The notes beneath the pieces are model-generated. The model was not told where the DNA came from. It was given only the letters and a program-made list of their open reading frames with translations, and made no database searches. Shown here piece after piece: positions 1 to 11,043 of a stretch of DNA of 64,000 nucleotides. The stretch is from assembly GCF_000226095.1 (NCBI RefSeq), contig NC_016477.1:682001-746000 (forward strand), read 5' to 3'. The first letter of the stretch is position 1. The number at the start of each line of letters is the position of its first letter. The DNA is from Thermothelomyces thermophilus ATCC 42464. Its lineage: Eukaryota; Ascomycota; Sordariomycetes; Sordariales; Chaetomiaceae. The position numbers and the translations under genes were made by a program.

Positions 1-1602
1 AGCTACAATAGCGCGCCGAAGAGGTTTGATTCGGCACGACAGGCGGCGGAACCAGGACAAGGTACACCGAAAGGACCTCGAGCCTCGTCACAAGTTATCA
101 AACAAGAGCTGTAACCCAGCGTCGTTGAAATTTGCTAACCGAACTCGACAGTTCGATGTTTGGGTGTGTGGAGTCATCTGCCCCTGGCAGCCAATGGGCA
201 TCCTGGCCAGGGCTCGATCGGGCAGGTGGATTTGCAGTGGTTGATGCAATCGACGGCTCCATTTCCCAAGCATTCAGGGTACTGAACTGCACATATCTTC
301 ATGTGCATTGCATACCCCGCCGTACTGGAGACCAGGTTGATTACAGATCAATGTTGACAGGTTAAGAGAGAGGACTGAATAAAAGCACATGGTAAGAAGC
401 ACGGTCAATGTTATCCCGGTGGATGAAGCGTCCAAAACAACCCGCGAGGCTCATGTCGCGATCTAGGGCACTGTGCTAGTGGAGCCGGGAGGTCCAAGTT
501 AGTGCAATACAAGAATAAGAGGACTCATCAGGAAGCAACTCATAGACTCCATTGCTTGTGATAAATTCAAGCACAAGAAAGGAGGACCAAGGCCAGGAGC
601 AAGTCGAACTCTTAATTGACATGACTCGTCTTGTCACAAACAAGCTAGATGCAGTCTCGTGTTCGACTGGTTTGCTTGATGGCTAGTTGTGGGCACGTTG
701 AAAACGAGCAGACGGGCAGCGACCTGCGGGCCGCACAATACATCCATGCCTCCGCTGCGGAGCGTATGTGCGTAGAGCACAGACTATCCATATATGCGCC
801 GGAATATGTATTTTGTTGTAGCGAGGATGTGCACGCGACCGAGCAAATAATTAGTGGACGTGATTTCCGCCCTCAGTGGGCCTCCCAGCTGCGGGATCAC
901 ACCTGAGCTGAGACAGATCCCGCCGTAGCACCACTGATATCAAGGCTTGGCCAGATCTTCGTCATGTTTTTGCCTTGTGCAGCTCGGCAGATGCGGTATG
1001 ACATAACTAACTCCAGCCGCAATCGGAAAGATCTTACCGGCCCTTGCGAGACATCGGGGCCCCGGTGACCGTGTGGGTGGTGACACGTCCGAGCCCGCCA
1101 TGGGAAGTGGGCCCAATTGGAGCCCATCCCGGAGAGCGGATCGGGACCTCCCATGGCGGGTCGAGCGATCATGAACTAAACTTTGCTTTCGGGCTAGGCA
1201 AGGATCGGCCCCGATCTCCCCGTCTACCGAGCTAGCCGCACAGATTGGGGCAGCTTCGTGGCGATCATCTGATGGGCAGCAGTAACTAGTGTATGCAGCG
1301 CGGCATCACGACGCTTGCTGGGGTTGGTGAGAGAGGGTGATGCTGGTGAAGGGCGCACAAAGTGAAATTTCTCAGAAAAACAATGTGTGGGTGACTCGTA
1401 TAAAGGCAGTTGCGCTTTGCCCGCGGGCGGTCATCAGGTCCTTGAGTCCTGAGTTTCAAGGCTTCCGAAGGCTCACTCCAACAACGATTCCCTTCCTCTC
1501 CTCCCCCCCCCCTCTTCCCTCCCCATAACCAGGCCGTTAAGTCCCCCATCCATCCATCAAAATCCTGTCAAGACCAAAAAGGCCAATCTCTCCCCGCTCG
1601 CG
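1..1602. other. Intergenic, no gene seen
   Basis: No frame here has the codon bias or domain content of a gene; the open frames are short and overlap in several frames. The last 250 bases look like a fungal promoter and leader: a TATA-like site near 1399 and a long pyrimidine stretch near 1493-1520, just before the ATG at 1603. Confidence 0.6.
1399..1405 (+). promoter_or_regulatory. TATA-like box of the flavoprotein gene
   Basis: The motif TATAAAG lies about 200 bases upstream of the ATG at 1603, followed by a CT-rich stretch, which is usual in ascomycete promoters. Assignment rests on position and motif only. Confidence 0.4.
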
Positions 1603-3036
1603 ATGCGTCCCTTCTTCATGCTGGCGCTGACGGCGCTGGCCGCAGTGGCCAACGCGGCTGCTCTCCCCCAGACCCAGACACAGAAAGAGCCCGGTCTCGG
1701 CACCGACTACGATGCCATCATTGTCGGCGGCGGCCCTGCCGGACTGAGCGCGGCCAGCGGCTTGGCGCGGGTGCGCAGGAATGTCCTGCTGATCGACTCG
1801 GGCGAGTACCGCAACGCGCCGACGAGGCACATGCACGATGTGCCGGGGTTCGACGGCGTCACGCCCGCCTACTTCCGCTGGGCGGCCCGCCAGCAGATCT
1901 CTTACTATAAGACCGTCACCATGGTCAACGGCACCGTGTTCAAGATCCAGCCCGGTAACGAGAAGAACACGTACTTTGTCGTGTCGAGTCGCGAGCCCGG
2001 AGCCGAGGGTGGCGAAGAGGTGAAGGAGCGCACCGCCCGCAAGGTCGTGCTGGCCACGGGCCTGCGCGACCTCCTCCCGGAGACGCCCGGCGTGCGCGAG
2101 AACTGGGGCAAGGGCATCTTCTGGTGCCCCTGGTGCGACGGGCACGAGCACGCCGACCAGACGCTGGGCCTGCTCGGTAGCCTCGACAACGTGCCGGCGG
2201 CCGTGCGCGAGATGTTGACGCTCAATCGGGACATCATCGCCTTCGTCAACGGCACCGACACCCCCGAGGTGCGCGCGGTCACCGAGAAGAAGCTCGCCCG
2301 CTGGGAGACGTACCTGCAGCTGCACAACGTCCGCCTCGACAACCGGACCATCTCGGCCATCGTCCGCCTCCAAAACGGCACCGACGGTTCCGAGGACCCC
2401 AGCCTGCCTACGGCCCCCGAGCACGACTTCTTCCGCGTCGATTTCACCAACGGCGAGCCCGAATACCGTGCCGCCTTCCTGGCCGCCTTCCCCTCCGAGC
2501 AGACCTCCAGCGTCGGCGAGGACCTCGGCGTCCAGCTGCTTGGCGGCCGCCTGTTCGCCAACCAGAGCGCCGGCCTCGTCACCAACATCCCCGGCGTCTA
2601 CGCCGTCGGCGACGCCAACTCGGACAACACCACCAACGTGCCCCACGCCCTGTTCTCCGGGAAGCGCACCGCAGTCTTCCTGCATGGTCAGTTTTTCTTT
2701 CTTTTTTTAACCCAATGCTTTTTTACCTTGTTGTTTTTGTTCATTTTACTCTACCATTGTATTCAAGAATAAGACCCTGGATCTGTGCACACCTCGTCTT
2801 GGGTGCTTCAACATCACATGTCCCATTTATTTGGCTTTGTTACTCTCAGCTACGAATAGAGCATTTTAAACCACTAACAGCAATATACAGTCGCGATCGC
2901 ACGAGAGGATGCTGAGAGGGAACTGAACGAGACCGAGGTGTCCAAGAGAGACCTCGAGCCCGTTGCGCGGTCGCTGTGGGACACCGTCAACGGCCCCCCT
3001 GGTGACATTCTCTACGCTGGCGAATTTGATCAGTAA
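1603..3036 (+). CDS. Secreted FAD-dependent thioredoxin-reductase-like oxidoreductase
   Basis: Exons 1603-2686 and 2891-3036 join to a 409-residue protein; the intron starts GTCAGT, ends TACAG and keeps the frame. A hydrophobic N-terminus (about residues 1-20, ending in an Ala-rich cleavage region) predicts secretion. The FAD-binding glycine motif GGGPAG is at residues 42-47, the redox pair C175-P-W-C178 lies in WCPWCDGHEH, a shortened second Rossmann motif LGLLGS follows at 188-193, and the C-terminal FAD motif GVYAVGDAN is at 331-339. This layout is that of low-molecular-weight thioredoxin reductase-like thiol oxidases (the GliT-type superfamily). Those relatives are usually intracellular, so the signal peptide suggests a secretory-pathway or extracellular disulfide-forming role. 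No biosynthetic cluster is visible next to it, so a link to a sulfur metabolite is not supported. The substrate is unknown. Confidence 0.88.
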
Positions 3037-3614
3037 ACGACGATGAAATCAGACGAAAACTACCTCGAAGCCCGCCCCGACCCTCCCATGTCAGGGCTCA
3101 AATAATGTCTGGTAATCTGTATGTACGTATTCAAAGATGCTCCGTACATCATCCTAATCCCAGCGGTTCCCAATTGCACGCCCCGGCCTGCTTCTTTCCG
3201 TGCTCTCCCTTCATAGCTTTCGGATAGTGGCACCCAGCCCCGTCATTATTCAGAGTGGAACCGTCTTTGGTCCTCTTGGAACCGCTTCTCTAATTGCTCG
3301 CTTCCCGTGTAGCCGGTTCCGGCAAATAATACCCTAAGCCTAAGGAGCCAAGCGGAGACGATAAATTTCGCCCGAACCAGGAACCCAGGAACTTGTGTCC
3401 TCGGACTTCCGCCAACGTGGGAACGCGGAGATCAACGCTCACAGAGGTTCTGCATTGGAACGGGTGAACGAGATGAAGTTGCGGTGGTCAAATTAGACAA
3501 GACAAGCACCGGAGTGTGTTAATAATTAGTCCCGGTTGGCAAGTCGAACTAATTATGTAATTATGGCTCGAAAATGCGTGGAGACGCTCAGCTCTATGTA
3601 TAATACGACCGGTA

Positions 3615-3663
3615 AATAAGCGTCCGTTTGGTACCGCGAGTTGTCTGGGCCAACGCGCTTATT
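3615..3663. repeat. Short inverted repeat
   Basis: AATAAGCG at 3615-3622 is repeated in inverse at 3656-3663. A TCCGTTTG block just inside the left arm recurs in inverse near 3755-3762, next to two copies of GGCAAACGG. It could be the end of a small MITE, but no clear target duplication was found. Confidence 0.35.
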
Positions 3664-3860
3664 ATATAACTGATGCAGTACGTTGTCTATGGACGCGTCC
3701 ATCATGTAAGGTTAGATAAAATAAGCCCTATGGATCTGGCAAACGGGCTGGCAAACGGAGTGTTCTTTGTTCCTATCCTCTACTTATATAGAGCTAACAG
3801 GGCCAGTAAACGTAGGAAGGAGACATCGCTCTTTTGAACTATTTACAACTTACTAACTTT

Positions 3861-3921
3861 CTTCTATCAATTGGAACCATCTTCCATCTATTGGAAACCA
3901 TCTTCTATCAATAACCTATTA
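3861..3921. repeat. Three-copy imperfect tandem repeat, about 20 bp unit
   Basis: The unit resembles CTTCTATCAATTGGAACCAT and occurs about three times, with small differences and a truncated last copy. Function is unknown. Confidence 0.6.
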
Positions 3922-4484
3922 AACATGGGGTTTGGCAGTATATAGATAACTGTGCTTACGGTTTGGGTCAGAGAGGCACAAAGACGGGAGCAAGCAGGCT
4001 GTTAAACATCTCTAGCGGTCAAATCATGAACGGGAAAGGACTCTGCTGTCATGCGGTATTAAGACGGGTCTAATCACATACGGCGCCTCAACATGAGCGG
4101 GAAACCATCAACGCATTGCCCTTGTTGAGCTTCTTCTGTCACCGAAATCCGGAAGGGCCCGAACACCTCACTCAACCACGAAAATTTATACAAGGTGTTA
4201 TATTGTCTGGCTGGGATGAGGCCCGAGAACCCAGGTATGGACTCGAGCCAAGGGATAAAAATAAAAATAGGCACCAGCTCAATTTGCTGTCATATCGAAA
4301 CCAGCTCAAGGACCCTGACGGACGGTGTTGAGATCCCCGTCCTGCCAAACTCAGACACAACAACTCGAGCCCAGCCAATAATACGGGGCTTCGGCCGGAG
4401 ATGAACACGCAAAAACACAAACAAGACCACTCCGCGGGACACCAGAGGGCCGAGGCGAGGTGGCGAGGAGCGCGCAGACGATGT

Positions 4485-4491
4485 CTATAAA
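4485..4491 (+). promoter_or_regulatory. TATA-like box of the DUF4360 gene
   Basis: CTATAAAG lies about 135 bases before the ATG at 4624, a normal distance for a highly expressed fungal secreted-protein gene. Based on motif and position only. Confidence 0.5.
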
Positions 4492-4623
4492 GATGGCCAT
4501 CCCTCTCGGACGCCATCAAGCTCCTCCCATCACCACTCCGGCTCCCATCGACCGCAGCAGTACAGCAGCACACTTGACTGGCCATCATCCCCACCAGCTT
4601 CCAGTCCGGACTCGATTTCCACC

Positions 4624-5455
4624 ATGAAGGCCCTCTCGCTCTTGACCCTCCTCCCCCTGGCCGCGGCCGCGCCCACGAACACTCTTGCGGCCCGTGGCCT
4701 CACCGTCCCGACCGGCCCCGTGCCCGAGACGGTCCGGGTGGTGGGCGTCTCGCTGCTGGGATCCGGCTGCCCCGCGGGCACGGCCGACGTCCAGATCGAC
4801 GCCACCAAGACCCTGCTCGAGGTCACTTTCTCCGAGTACATTGTCCAGACGGGACCCGGCACCAAGGCGGCCGACTGGCGCAAGAACTGCAAGCTCACCC
4901 TTAACATGGAGTTTGACGAGGGCTTCTCGTAATATGCTTTCCACCCTCTCTTTTTTTTTTTCTTCCATTTTTCTCTCCCTCCCAAAAAGAGATTCGGATG
5001 CTGACCTCCCTTACTCAAAAAAAAAAAAAAAAAAAAAGATTCTCAACCCTCGCGACCGACATGAGCGGCTTCGCGCAGATCCCCGCTGGCTCCAGGGGCC
5101 TGTGCACCAACACGTTCGACTTCACGGGCATCAGTGGGCAGTCATACTACTCGATCGCCCTGCCGGGCGAGCGCGAGGGCCCCTTCACGCTCAGCGCCGA
5201 CCCGGACGTGGTCTCGTGGTCCCCCTGCGGCGTCACCACGGCCATCCTGAACATGAACACGCAGTGCAACATCTCCCCTACCCGCGACCCCGCCCTCATT
5301 GCCGTACGTCTCTTCTTCTCTTCCCTTCTATCCATTTTCCTTCCCCCCCCCACCCCCCTTCCTGCGCCTGCTAACGCTGATGGCGCCCGCAGGTCGATCG
5401 TATCAGCGGCAAGATCACGGTCAACGTCTCGCTCGCTTGGCGCAAGTGCGAGTAA
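4624..5455 (+). CDS. Small secreted cysteine protein, DUF4360 type
   Basis: Three exons, 4624-4928, 5039-5303 and 5393-5455, encode 210 residues. Donors are GTAATA and GTACGT; the second intron has a CTAAC branch point at 5371. An N-terminal signal peptide (about 17 residues, Ala-rich end) is followed by the DUF4360 pattern: VSLLGSGCPAG, then a RKNCKL segment, SGFAQIPAG, SPCGVTT and a C-terminal SLAWRKCE. Six cysteines follow the signal peptide, as in the family, so it is probably disulfide-bonded and extracellular. The molecular function of the family is not established. The first intron ends in a run of about 21 A directly before its AG, an odd acceptor that lacks a pyrimidine tract and could be prone to length variation. 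Confidence 0.87.
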
Positions 5456-6312
5456 CTTTCATGTTTTATCTTTTTTTTGTTGTGTTTTTTCATTTCCTTT
5501 TGTACGAAAAGGCGATCGTTTCATCAAGGGAAAGGTGTAGGGTGAATGAAGGGGGACGATGAGGAGGATGAAGGATGATTGCTCTAGTCCGACGCGAATC
5601 TTGCATTCTTATGCAATGGAACAATGAAGAAATTTCTTGCTTAGTCCCTGCCTCTTTCAACCCCCTCAGGACCTGACGTTCGGATCCCCTCGTTTGCTTC
5701 TTTCCCAGGTACGCACAACCTTCCTCCCGATCCAACGCGACGCAACGCGGGGCTGCCTACCGTTTGCCAATGCTACATTGAATTCCTGGAGAACAGCAGA
5801 TCGTAATTATGCTGTACGGATCCTGATATTTCCGGGCTCAGGCCGTCTGCTTCGCCGTGCCAGGTCTAACTAGATCTCGAATGGAACCTACATGCCCAGG
5901 TGCCTGTAATTAATATATTGATTAAATAACCGCTCCCTTCCCCACAAGACACATTATCGTGTTGCATGGCCCAGCCCTCCACCACGGCCCTATGCTTAAT
6001 TGCTCTGCAATGCAGGGGCGCGGTCCATACTGCAACCAACCATCCGTCAGCCAGTCCTAGTCGGCAAAGTGTTTCGGGTGAGAGTTGGCCCTAAGGGAGG
6101 TACCGAGCCGCCGGCCGATTCGGCGGCCGGTTACCCTCGACGACCAGAAGGACGAGAGCTCGACGTGACATGCAATGAAAAGGCAAACAGACATCTTTCT
6201 TCTCTCTTTTTGACAGGCAATCCCTTTCTCGAACAAAGCATGACTGATAAATGGAGATCAGTCAGGACTGGACCATGAACAATCTTCACTTCCCGTGTTC
6301 TGTTGCACACTA
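5456..6312. other. Intergenic, no gene seen
   Basis: About 860 bases between the convergent DUF4360 gene and the coiled-coil gene. The sequence holds AT-rich patches and short overlapping frames; no motif or homology is recognisable. Confidence 0.6.
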
Positions 6313-7422
6313 TTAATTGGTAGGTACCTGATCGGAACCCGGATTGCATACCACCCGGGCATAGCAGTACCGCCTCAACAGGCCCGTGAGCGCCGCCCTT
6401 CTCAGTTGGACGCACCAGGTACGAGGGAGGCACGAGCCGCACCTCCCGTCGGGGTCCACGGGGTCGCTGCGGTCGGCCGGCGCGTGCACCGCACAGAACC
6501 ACCCGTCATGGCTCCGGTCCCAGAGCAGGAGCATTCTTCTCCCCAGCCAGGTCACCTTCTTGGTCCCCGACTCGCCCGTCGAGAGCGACCGGACGCAGTC
6601 ATGGATCCGGTTCGCATCCCAGAGACCCCCGTCGGGGCACGGCAGGAGGCAGCTCAGCACCTCGTTCGCTATCTGGCAGTCGAGCCGAGGCATGGCAGCG
6701 AGCTCGCTGATCTTTCGCCGGTGATCGTCGCTAGGGAGCAGGTCCGCGGCGTTTGGGACGGATAACTCGCTCTTGCCCTGCCTTCTTCTTCTCTTCCGCT
6801 TGCGCGCCGCGTGAACCGGAGAAGGCGCTGGTCCTGTGCGGACCAGTGCGTTGCTCGCCCGCGTCGCGTCGTTGACCGTGTTGGGAGTGTTTACATCGGC
6901 GGAGTTGGAGGATGCTGTGCGAGGCGCAGGGCGACCCGTAGTAATATGAAGTTGTGTCGACGCTGTTGTGGCTTCCGCGGACTCTTGCGCGGACTTCTTT
7001 GCCGTCTCGGCATTGCCATGATCTCTCGTCTCCGCCAACGTTTCCTGGAGAGCTGCGATGCGTCTGTTGAGGTCAATCTTGTGGGCTTTGCATGTGTTAA
7101 GATGCTCGCCGATCTTGGCGCTGACCGCGTCCACCTTCGTCTCCAGACGACCCAGGGCTCTGAAGCCTTCGGAAATATCTCTCATGGCCACGGCTTTTCT
7201 CTTTGCCGCCTGCTCGTGCTCCAGAGATCGGCTGAGCGATGCCCGAAGTCGCTCCTGTAGCCGCTGGACCTGGATGAGAGATGCCTCCAGCTGCTCGGCC
7301 ACACTGGTGAGCTGCGCATGACTGACCGACTTGTCCATGGTGTCGATCTGATCGCTCAATCGCTGGATCAGGGCTCGTAGCATCCCGTCTGCTTCTTTGT
7401 CGCCATCTTGAGCTGTATCCAT
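6313..7422 (-). CDS. Unrecognised coiled-coil protein with basic NLS-like patch
   Basis: A single open frame runs to the stop at 6313. I take the Met codon at 7420-7422 (MDTAQDGDKE) as start because the 93 residues upstream look like translated leader; this gives 369 residues. The first 160 residues are charged and rich in heptad-like Leu/Ala, predicted coiled coil. Residues around 160-215 are Ser/Thr/Ala-rich and disordered, followed by ARKRKRRRRQGK, a likely nuclear localisation signal. The C-terminal 140 residues are more compact, with several Cys and Trp and the segments LLPCPDGGLWDANRIHDC and GWFCAVHAP. I do not recognise the family. A lineage-specific nuclear protein is a guess from the NLS. 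No intron is needed. Confidence 0.6.
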   Translation of the reverse strand: MDTAQDGDKEADGMLRALIQRLSDQIDTMDKSVSHAQLTSVAEQLEASLIQVQRLQERLRASLSRSLEHEQAAKRKAVAMRDISEGFRALGRLETKVDAVSAKIGEHLNTCKAHKIDLNRRIAALQETLAETRDHGNAETAKKSAQESAEATTASTQLHITTGRPAPRTASSNSADVNTPNTVNDATRASNALVRTGPAPSPVHAARKRKRRRRQGKSELSVPNAADLLPSDDHRRKISELAAMPRLDCQIANEVLSCLLPCPDGGLWDANRIHDCVRSLSTGESGTKKVTWLGRRMLLLWDRSHDGWFCAVHAPADRSDPVDPDGRCGSCLPRTWCVQLRRAALTGLLRRYCYARVVCNPGSDQVPTN

Positions 7423-8232
7423 ATTATCGAGATTGTCTTTTGGATTTCCCCCACGCAGCAGCGCCCGCGTCGTTATTTGGGTTTTCCAGATGTAACTCGT
7501 GAAATTTGTTTCGGTCCGGGTGCGGATGGATGGAATTTCGAGTCGTAGTGAAATGACGAAATGATCTCTGGGCGCGAAATGGAGGAGCCCGAGTTGGGCT
7601 GAATGGGGCTTCGAGATTCCTCGGCTGGCTTTGATGGGCTCGATCGAGAAACTATAGGTCGGAAGTAGTGATTTGAAGAAAAGGGAAAAGGCGAGCCGCA
7701 ATATTAGTGATTTGTTGATTCTGGTGGAACCTGGGCTCTGTAAAGATCATCTAATATGGTTGTGTGTTTCACTGGAGCATGGTGCTTTGGGATATGGGAT
7801 GAAAAAAATTAGAGAAGGAAACCCAAGATTTCCACCACCTCGCTGCCACCACATTTGTTTAGTGCTGAACGACAAAATGTTGAAACCTGAGGTTGCCTAT
7901 AGAGGCATTCCCCGGCCTAATTATTATTTAACTAGGCACCTACAGTATGTTTGATGTTATTACAGTTCGTTTGATGCCGTCTTGAGACGTCTATTGTTTC
8001 CATGAAGCAATAATTAACTAGTACAATTACTCCAATTATATTAATATACTACGACGTACTGTACACAGGCCATTGTTTGAAGAAACCCTCCTCAAAAGTA
8101 GCAACATTCCATCCCCTCCCCTCCCCCCCCCCAAAAAAAAAAAAAAGAAACAAAAAAAAACCACCCTTTCTGTTTTGCAACAGAGCTTCAGCCCTCGACC
8201 CACTCAATCATGAAATCGCGTGAGAATACGAT
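7423..8232. other. Intergenic between two minus-strand genes
   Basis: Contains the promoter and leader of the coiled-coil gene and, from about 8000, AT-rich sequence and homopolymer C and A runs (8120-8160) just downstream of the phosphatase stop codon. No additional gene seen. Confidence 0.6.
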
Positions 8233-9972
8233 TCAAGGCGTCACAATCTGCAGGTGCGGCTGGTCCAAGTCGGTCAAAAAACTCGCGCCCAGAACAGTCC
8301 GCGGCGTAGCGGGGTCGGTGGCGTTGCAGAGCGCCGCGAAGCTGCCGATGGCCTTGACCTTGCGCGCGATGTATGCGGCATAGTCAGTCAAACGGCACGA
8401 CTGGCCCGGCCCGCCCTGGCATCCCGGGACGGGGTAGACAGCCTCGTTGATGCGGATCCTGACGAAGGTCTCGTTCTTTTCGCGCGCCAACCCCCAACCG
8501 CCGTGACTATTTCTGACTCTGCAGTTCAGACGCTCAAAGGCAATGGTGCCGCGCATCGGCGAGATACGCGAGCTGCGCCAGAGGCGGTCTCTGGGGATGT
8601 AGTTGACCGGGAGAGGTTTTTGTTTGTCAAACACACCTGTCGCGGCAGCGAGCTGGATGAGCTGCCCGTCGTTGACAAAGTTCATCAGCAGTCTTGGCAC
8701 TTTGAAGAGGGCGCCGCCCTTGGCGATTCCCTGAGCATCGGGCCCATCGACGAAGCGCTGCATCAGTGCGTTCAGAAAGGGCGCCATCATCTTGGACGAC
8801 ACGCTCGCCCCGGGACCCAGGCCGTAATAGTACCGTAGGTCCTGCTGGTACTCGTACTGCTCCAGCTCCTCCTGTGTGAAAGTGTCGCAAAACGGCGAGA
8901 GGCGGCCTGTTATCTGGGACTCAAACCCGCATATATAAGGGAAGTCGTTCCACTGCGAGTCCTGGAGCGTCAAGTTCCCCCTGATGTACTTCGAGAGGCG
9001 TTCGATGAAAGAAGGCAGCCAACGGGAGCGCCAGGCCGACTGTTGCACCTCGCTGTCGTCCTTGAATGCGGGACACATGTCGGAAGGTGCCAGGGTGTTG
9101 GCAAGCTGGTCGGGGAAGCCTTTGCCGGTGACAGAAACGACCTTGCCAAGCAGCGTCGAATTTGGCCCCAGGTAGCCGCGGACAAACAGCTGGGCTGTTT
9201 GAATCACCCTAGTATAATTATTGGCCCAGACGTAAAAGTCTTCGCCCTCTTGGTAAAGGTTTGGGTAGCTAAGAGAATGAAACATGACGATCAGGTTCAG
9301 CATAATCTCACTCTTGCTTTGTGCTCCCCTCTGACTGTTACGAAGGTATCTTTGGACTGGTAAAGAGATGCAGAGCGACTAACCGAGTTCTTAGCGTGTA
9401 GCCCAGATCAGACAGCTCCTTGTAACCGGTCTGGCTGAGTTGGGAAAGCTGAATTTCGGGGTGCGCTAGGGGCGTGTCCCAACGGTGGACAAAGGACAAC
9501 GGCCCAGATGCGGAGTAGTCGCCCTCCCTGAACTAGATGGAAATCAGCTTGACATAATTAATTACAGCGTGCTTCTGGTCGTATCCTGGATCGTCAACTT
9601 ACACGGCGAGCCATGTCCAGCCAGCCGCTGTGAGCGCCTGGGTCTGGGTAGCGGGATCCGTGACGGAGGACGTAGGCCGCTTGGTCAACATAGCAGTTCT
9701 TGGGCACGTCAGGGGGAATTCCGTTGACGTTGGGAGCTAGCCTGCGGTTAGCAATGCCAGTCGTCCAGAGTTTAGAGTGTACGCTCCGGCTGCTTTGGCT
9801 TACCGGTAGTCCAGGGCCCGTTACCCCCAAGGTGCGCCAACGGATTCTTGGCCATGGCTCCATTGGGAAGCACAACGGGCTGCACGGGGTCCAGCGGCGT
9901 GCCGGCACCCGCTCGGGCATAGGCCATCCCGGCGCATGTCAGCACGGCGCTGATCGTCGCGGTAGGCGTCAT
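8233..9972 (-). CDS. Secreted histidine acid phosphatase, MINPP/phytase-like
   Basis: Four exons on the minus strand, 9972-9804, 9736-9603, 9532-9384 and 9268-8233, give 495 residues. Donors are GTAAGC, GTAAGT and GTTAGT; the first acceptor is chosen at CTAG because the nearby alternative CGCAG would put a stop in frame. A signal peptide occupies roughly residues 1-20. The catalytic phosphohistidine motif R81-H-G-S-R-Y-P87 is present, followed by SASGPLSF, GYKELSDLGYTLRTRYP and YVWANNYTRVIQTAQLFVRGYLGP, typical of branch-2 histidine phosphatases. At the position of the usual proton-donor HD motif I read N350-D351 (NFVNDGQL), so the His appears replaced by Asn while the Asp is kept. It probably releases phosphate from phytate or other organic phosphates outside the cell; exact substrate is not shown. 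Confidence 0.88.
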
Positions 9973-10563
9973 GGTTCAAAAGTGACTGCTCGAATAGACA
10001 CTGCAACCTGAGACGTGGGAGTCCGGGAGGTTCGATACTCGGGTGTCCATCAATTTGCAAAGCGTCGCCATGTCTCTTTTGTATGTGATGCCAGGTTCAT
10101 CCAGCAGACTTCCGCAGGATCCGCATCGCGCCTCGGCTCTTCATCGATCTCATCTCCGGTCTTGCTGGGTGCACTAGGCCTTGCCGTCGGTGGTTTTTAC
10201 CACGTGCGGCGGATATGCAGCCGAATCTGTTGATAGGAGCGAGCTGCGATTCAATTTGGAAAAAAAAGGGGGGGGGAACACACTGCGGGATCCCACGTGG
10301 GGGCGAATCCCATCATGATTCGGTCGCTAATAGCAGGCGAATGGGACCCTCCGCTCACGCTACGATATGATGGGACTACTAATGTTTTGGAGGAACGCCA
10401 ACAACGTTAGCAAAGCTACCGGCTAAGCTATGTTAAGCCAAGAACCAACCTCTTAAGAAAGGGTTAGATTGAGCCATAATAATTAACGTACAACTTTGGA
10501 GGAACCCAATCTCCAGATGGCAGGGCAAGGGTCGGGATGCTTGAGCGTCCGTATGCCGCCGTA
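9973..10563. other. Phosphatase promoter and intergenic DNA
   Basis: The first 300 bases upstream of the phosphatase start probably hold its promoter. The remainder has a short G/A-rich run near 10260-10275 and no gene. It ends at the left border of the MITE-like element. Confidence 0.55.
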
Positions 10564-11043
10564 AGTCGGAACCCCCCCTAGTGGACCACCCCTACCTGTG
10601 GACCGCCCATTCCCATACAAACTCATACAAACTCATACTTTTCAATCCTACATTATACATCCCACAATAGTACAATAGACTTCAATCTTTAGAGGCAGAT
10701 AGTAATATAGAAAGTATACTAAGAAATCACTATTTTATTTATTTAGAATAGCTATCAGAATCAGAAATAAGATCTGAAAATATTGTTAGTAGCTACTAAT
10801 AAAATACTAAGGTTTCTTAACATCTTTTACATTTTAAATATCAACGTAAGATAACAAATAATAAGAAAAGCTACACTAAATATTAATAAGGAACATTTAA
10901 GGAACAATTTCCTATTATTATTTTATATATTGAATATCTAGTTGTTGTTTTGTTAAGGGAGGGTATTTTTCTATATATAACCCTGAGGGTTAAAGCTGGA
11001 GTGGTCCACAGGTGGGGGTGGTCCATATCCAGGTGGTCCGACT
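10564..11043. mobile_element. MITE-like non-autonomous DNA transposon, TA target
   Basis: The 480-bp segment starts AGTCGGA and ends TCCGACT, with long imperfect terminal inverted repeats of about 42 bases (10564-10605 and 11001-11043). Both arms contain a shared GTGGACCAC/CACCTGTGGAC core. TA lies directly outside both ends (10562-10563 and 11044-11045), as expected for a Tc1/mariner-type target duplication. The interior is AT-rich and codes for nothing. It was probably mobilised by a transposase encoded elsewhere. Confidence 0.75.

Larger units (their letters stand above)
3037..4623. other. Intergenic with small repeats, no gene seen
   Basis: This 1.6-kb gap holds the 3' end of the flavoprotein gene and the promoter of the DUF4360 gene. 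It contains a short inverted repeat (3615-3663) and a tandem repeat (3861-3921), annotated separately. No frame looks coding. Confidence 0.6.

Noticed and set aside
1537-2685. 382-codon open frame on the minus strand
   Set aside because: It is antisense to the flavoprotein gene and open because of GC-rich third positions; composition is Gly/Val/Arg-rich without domains.
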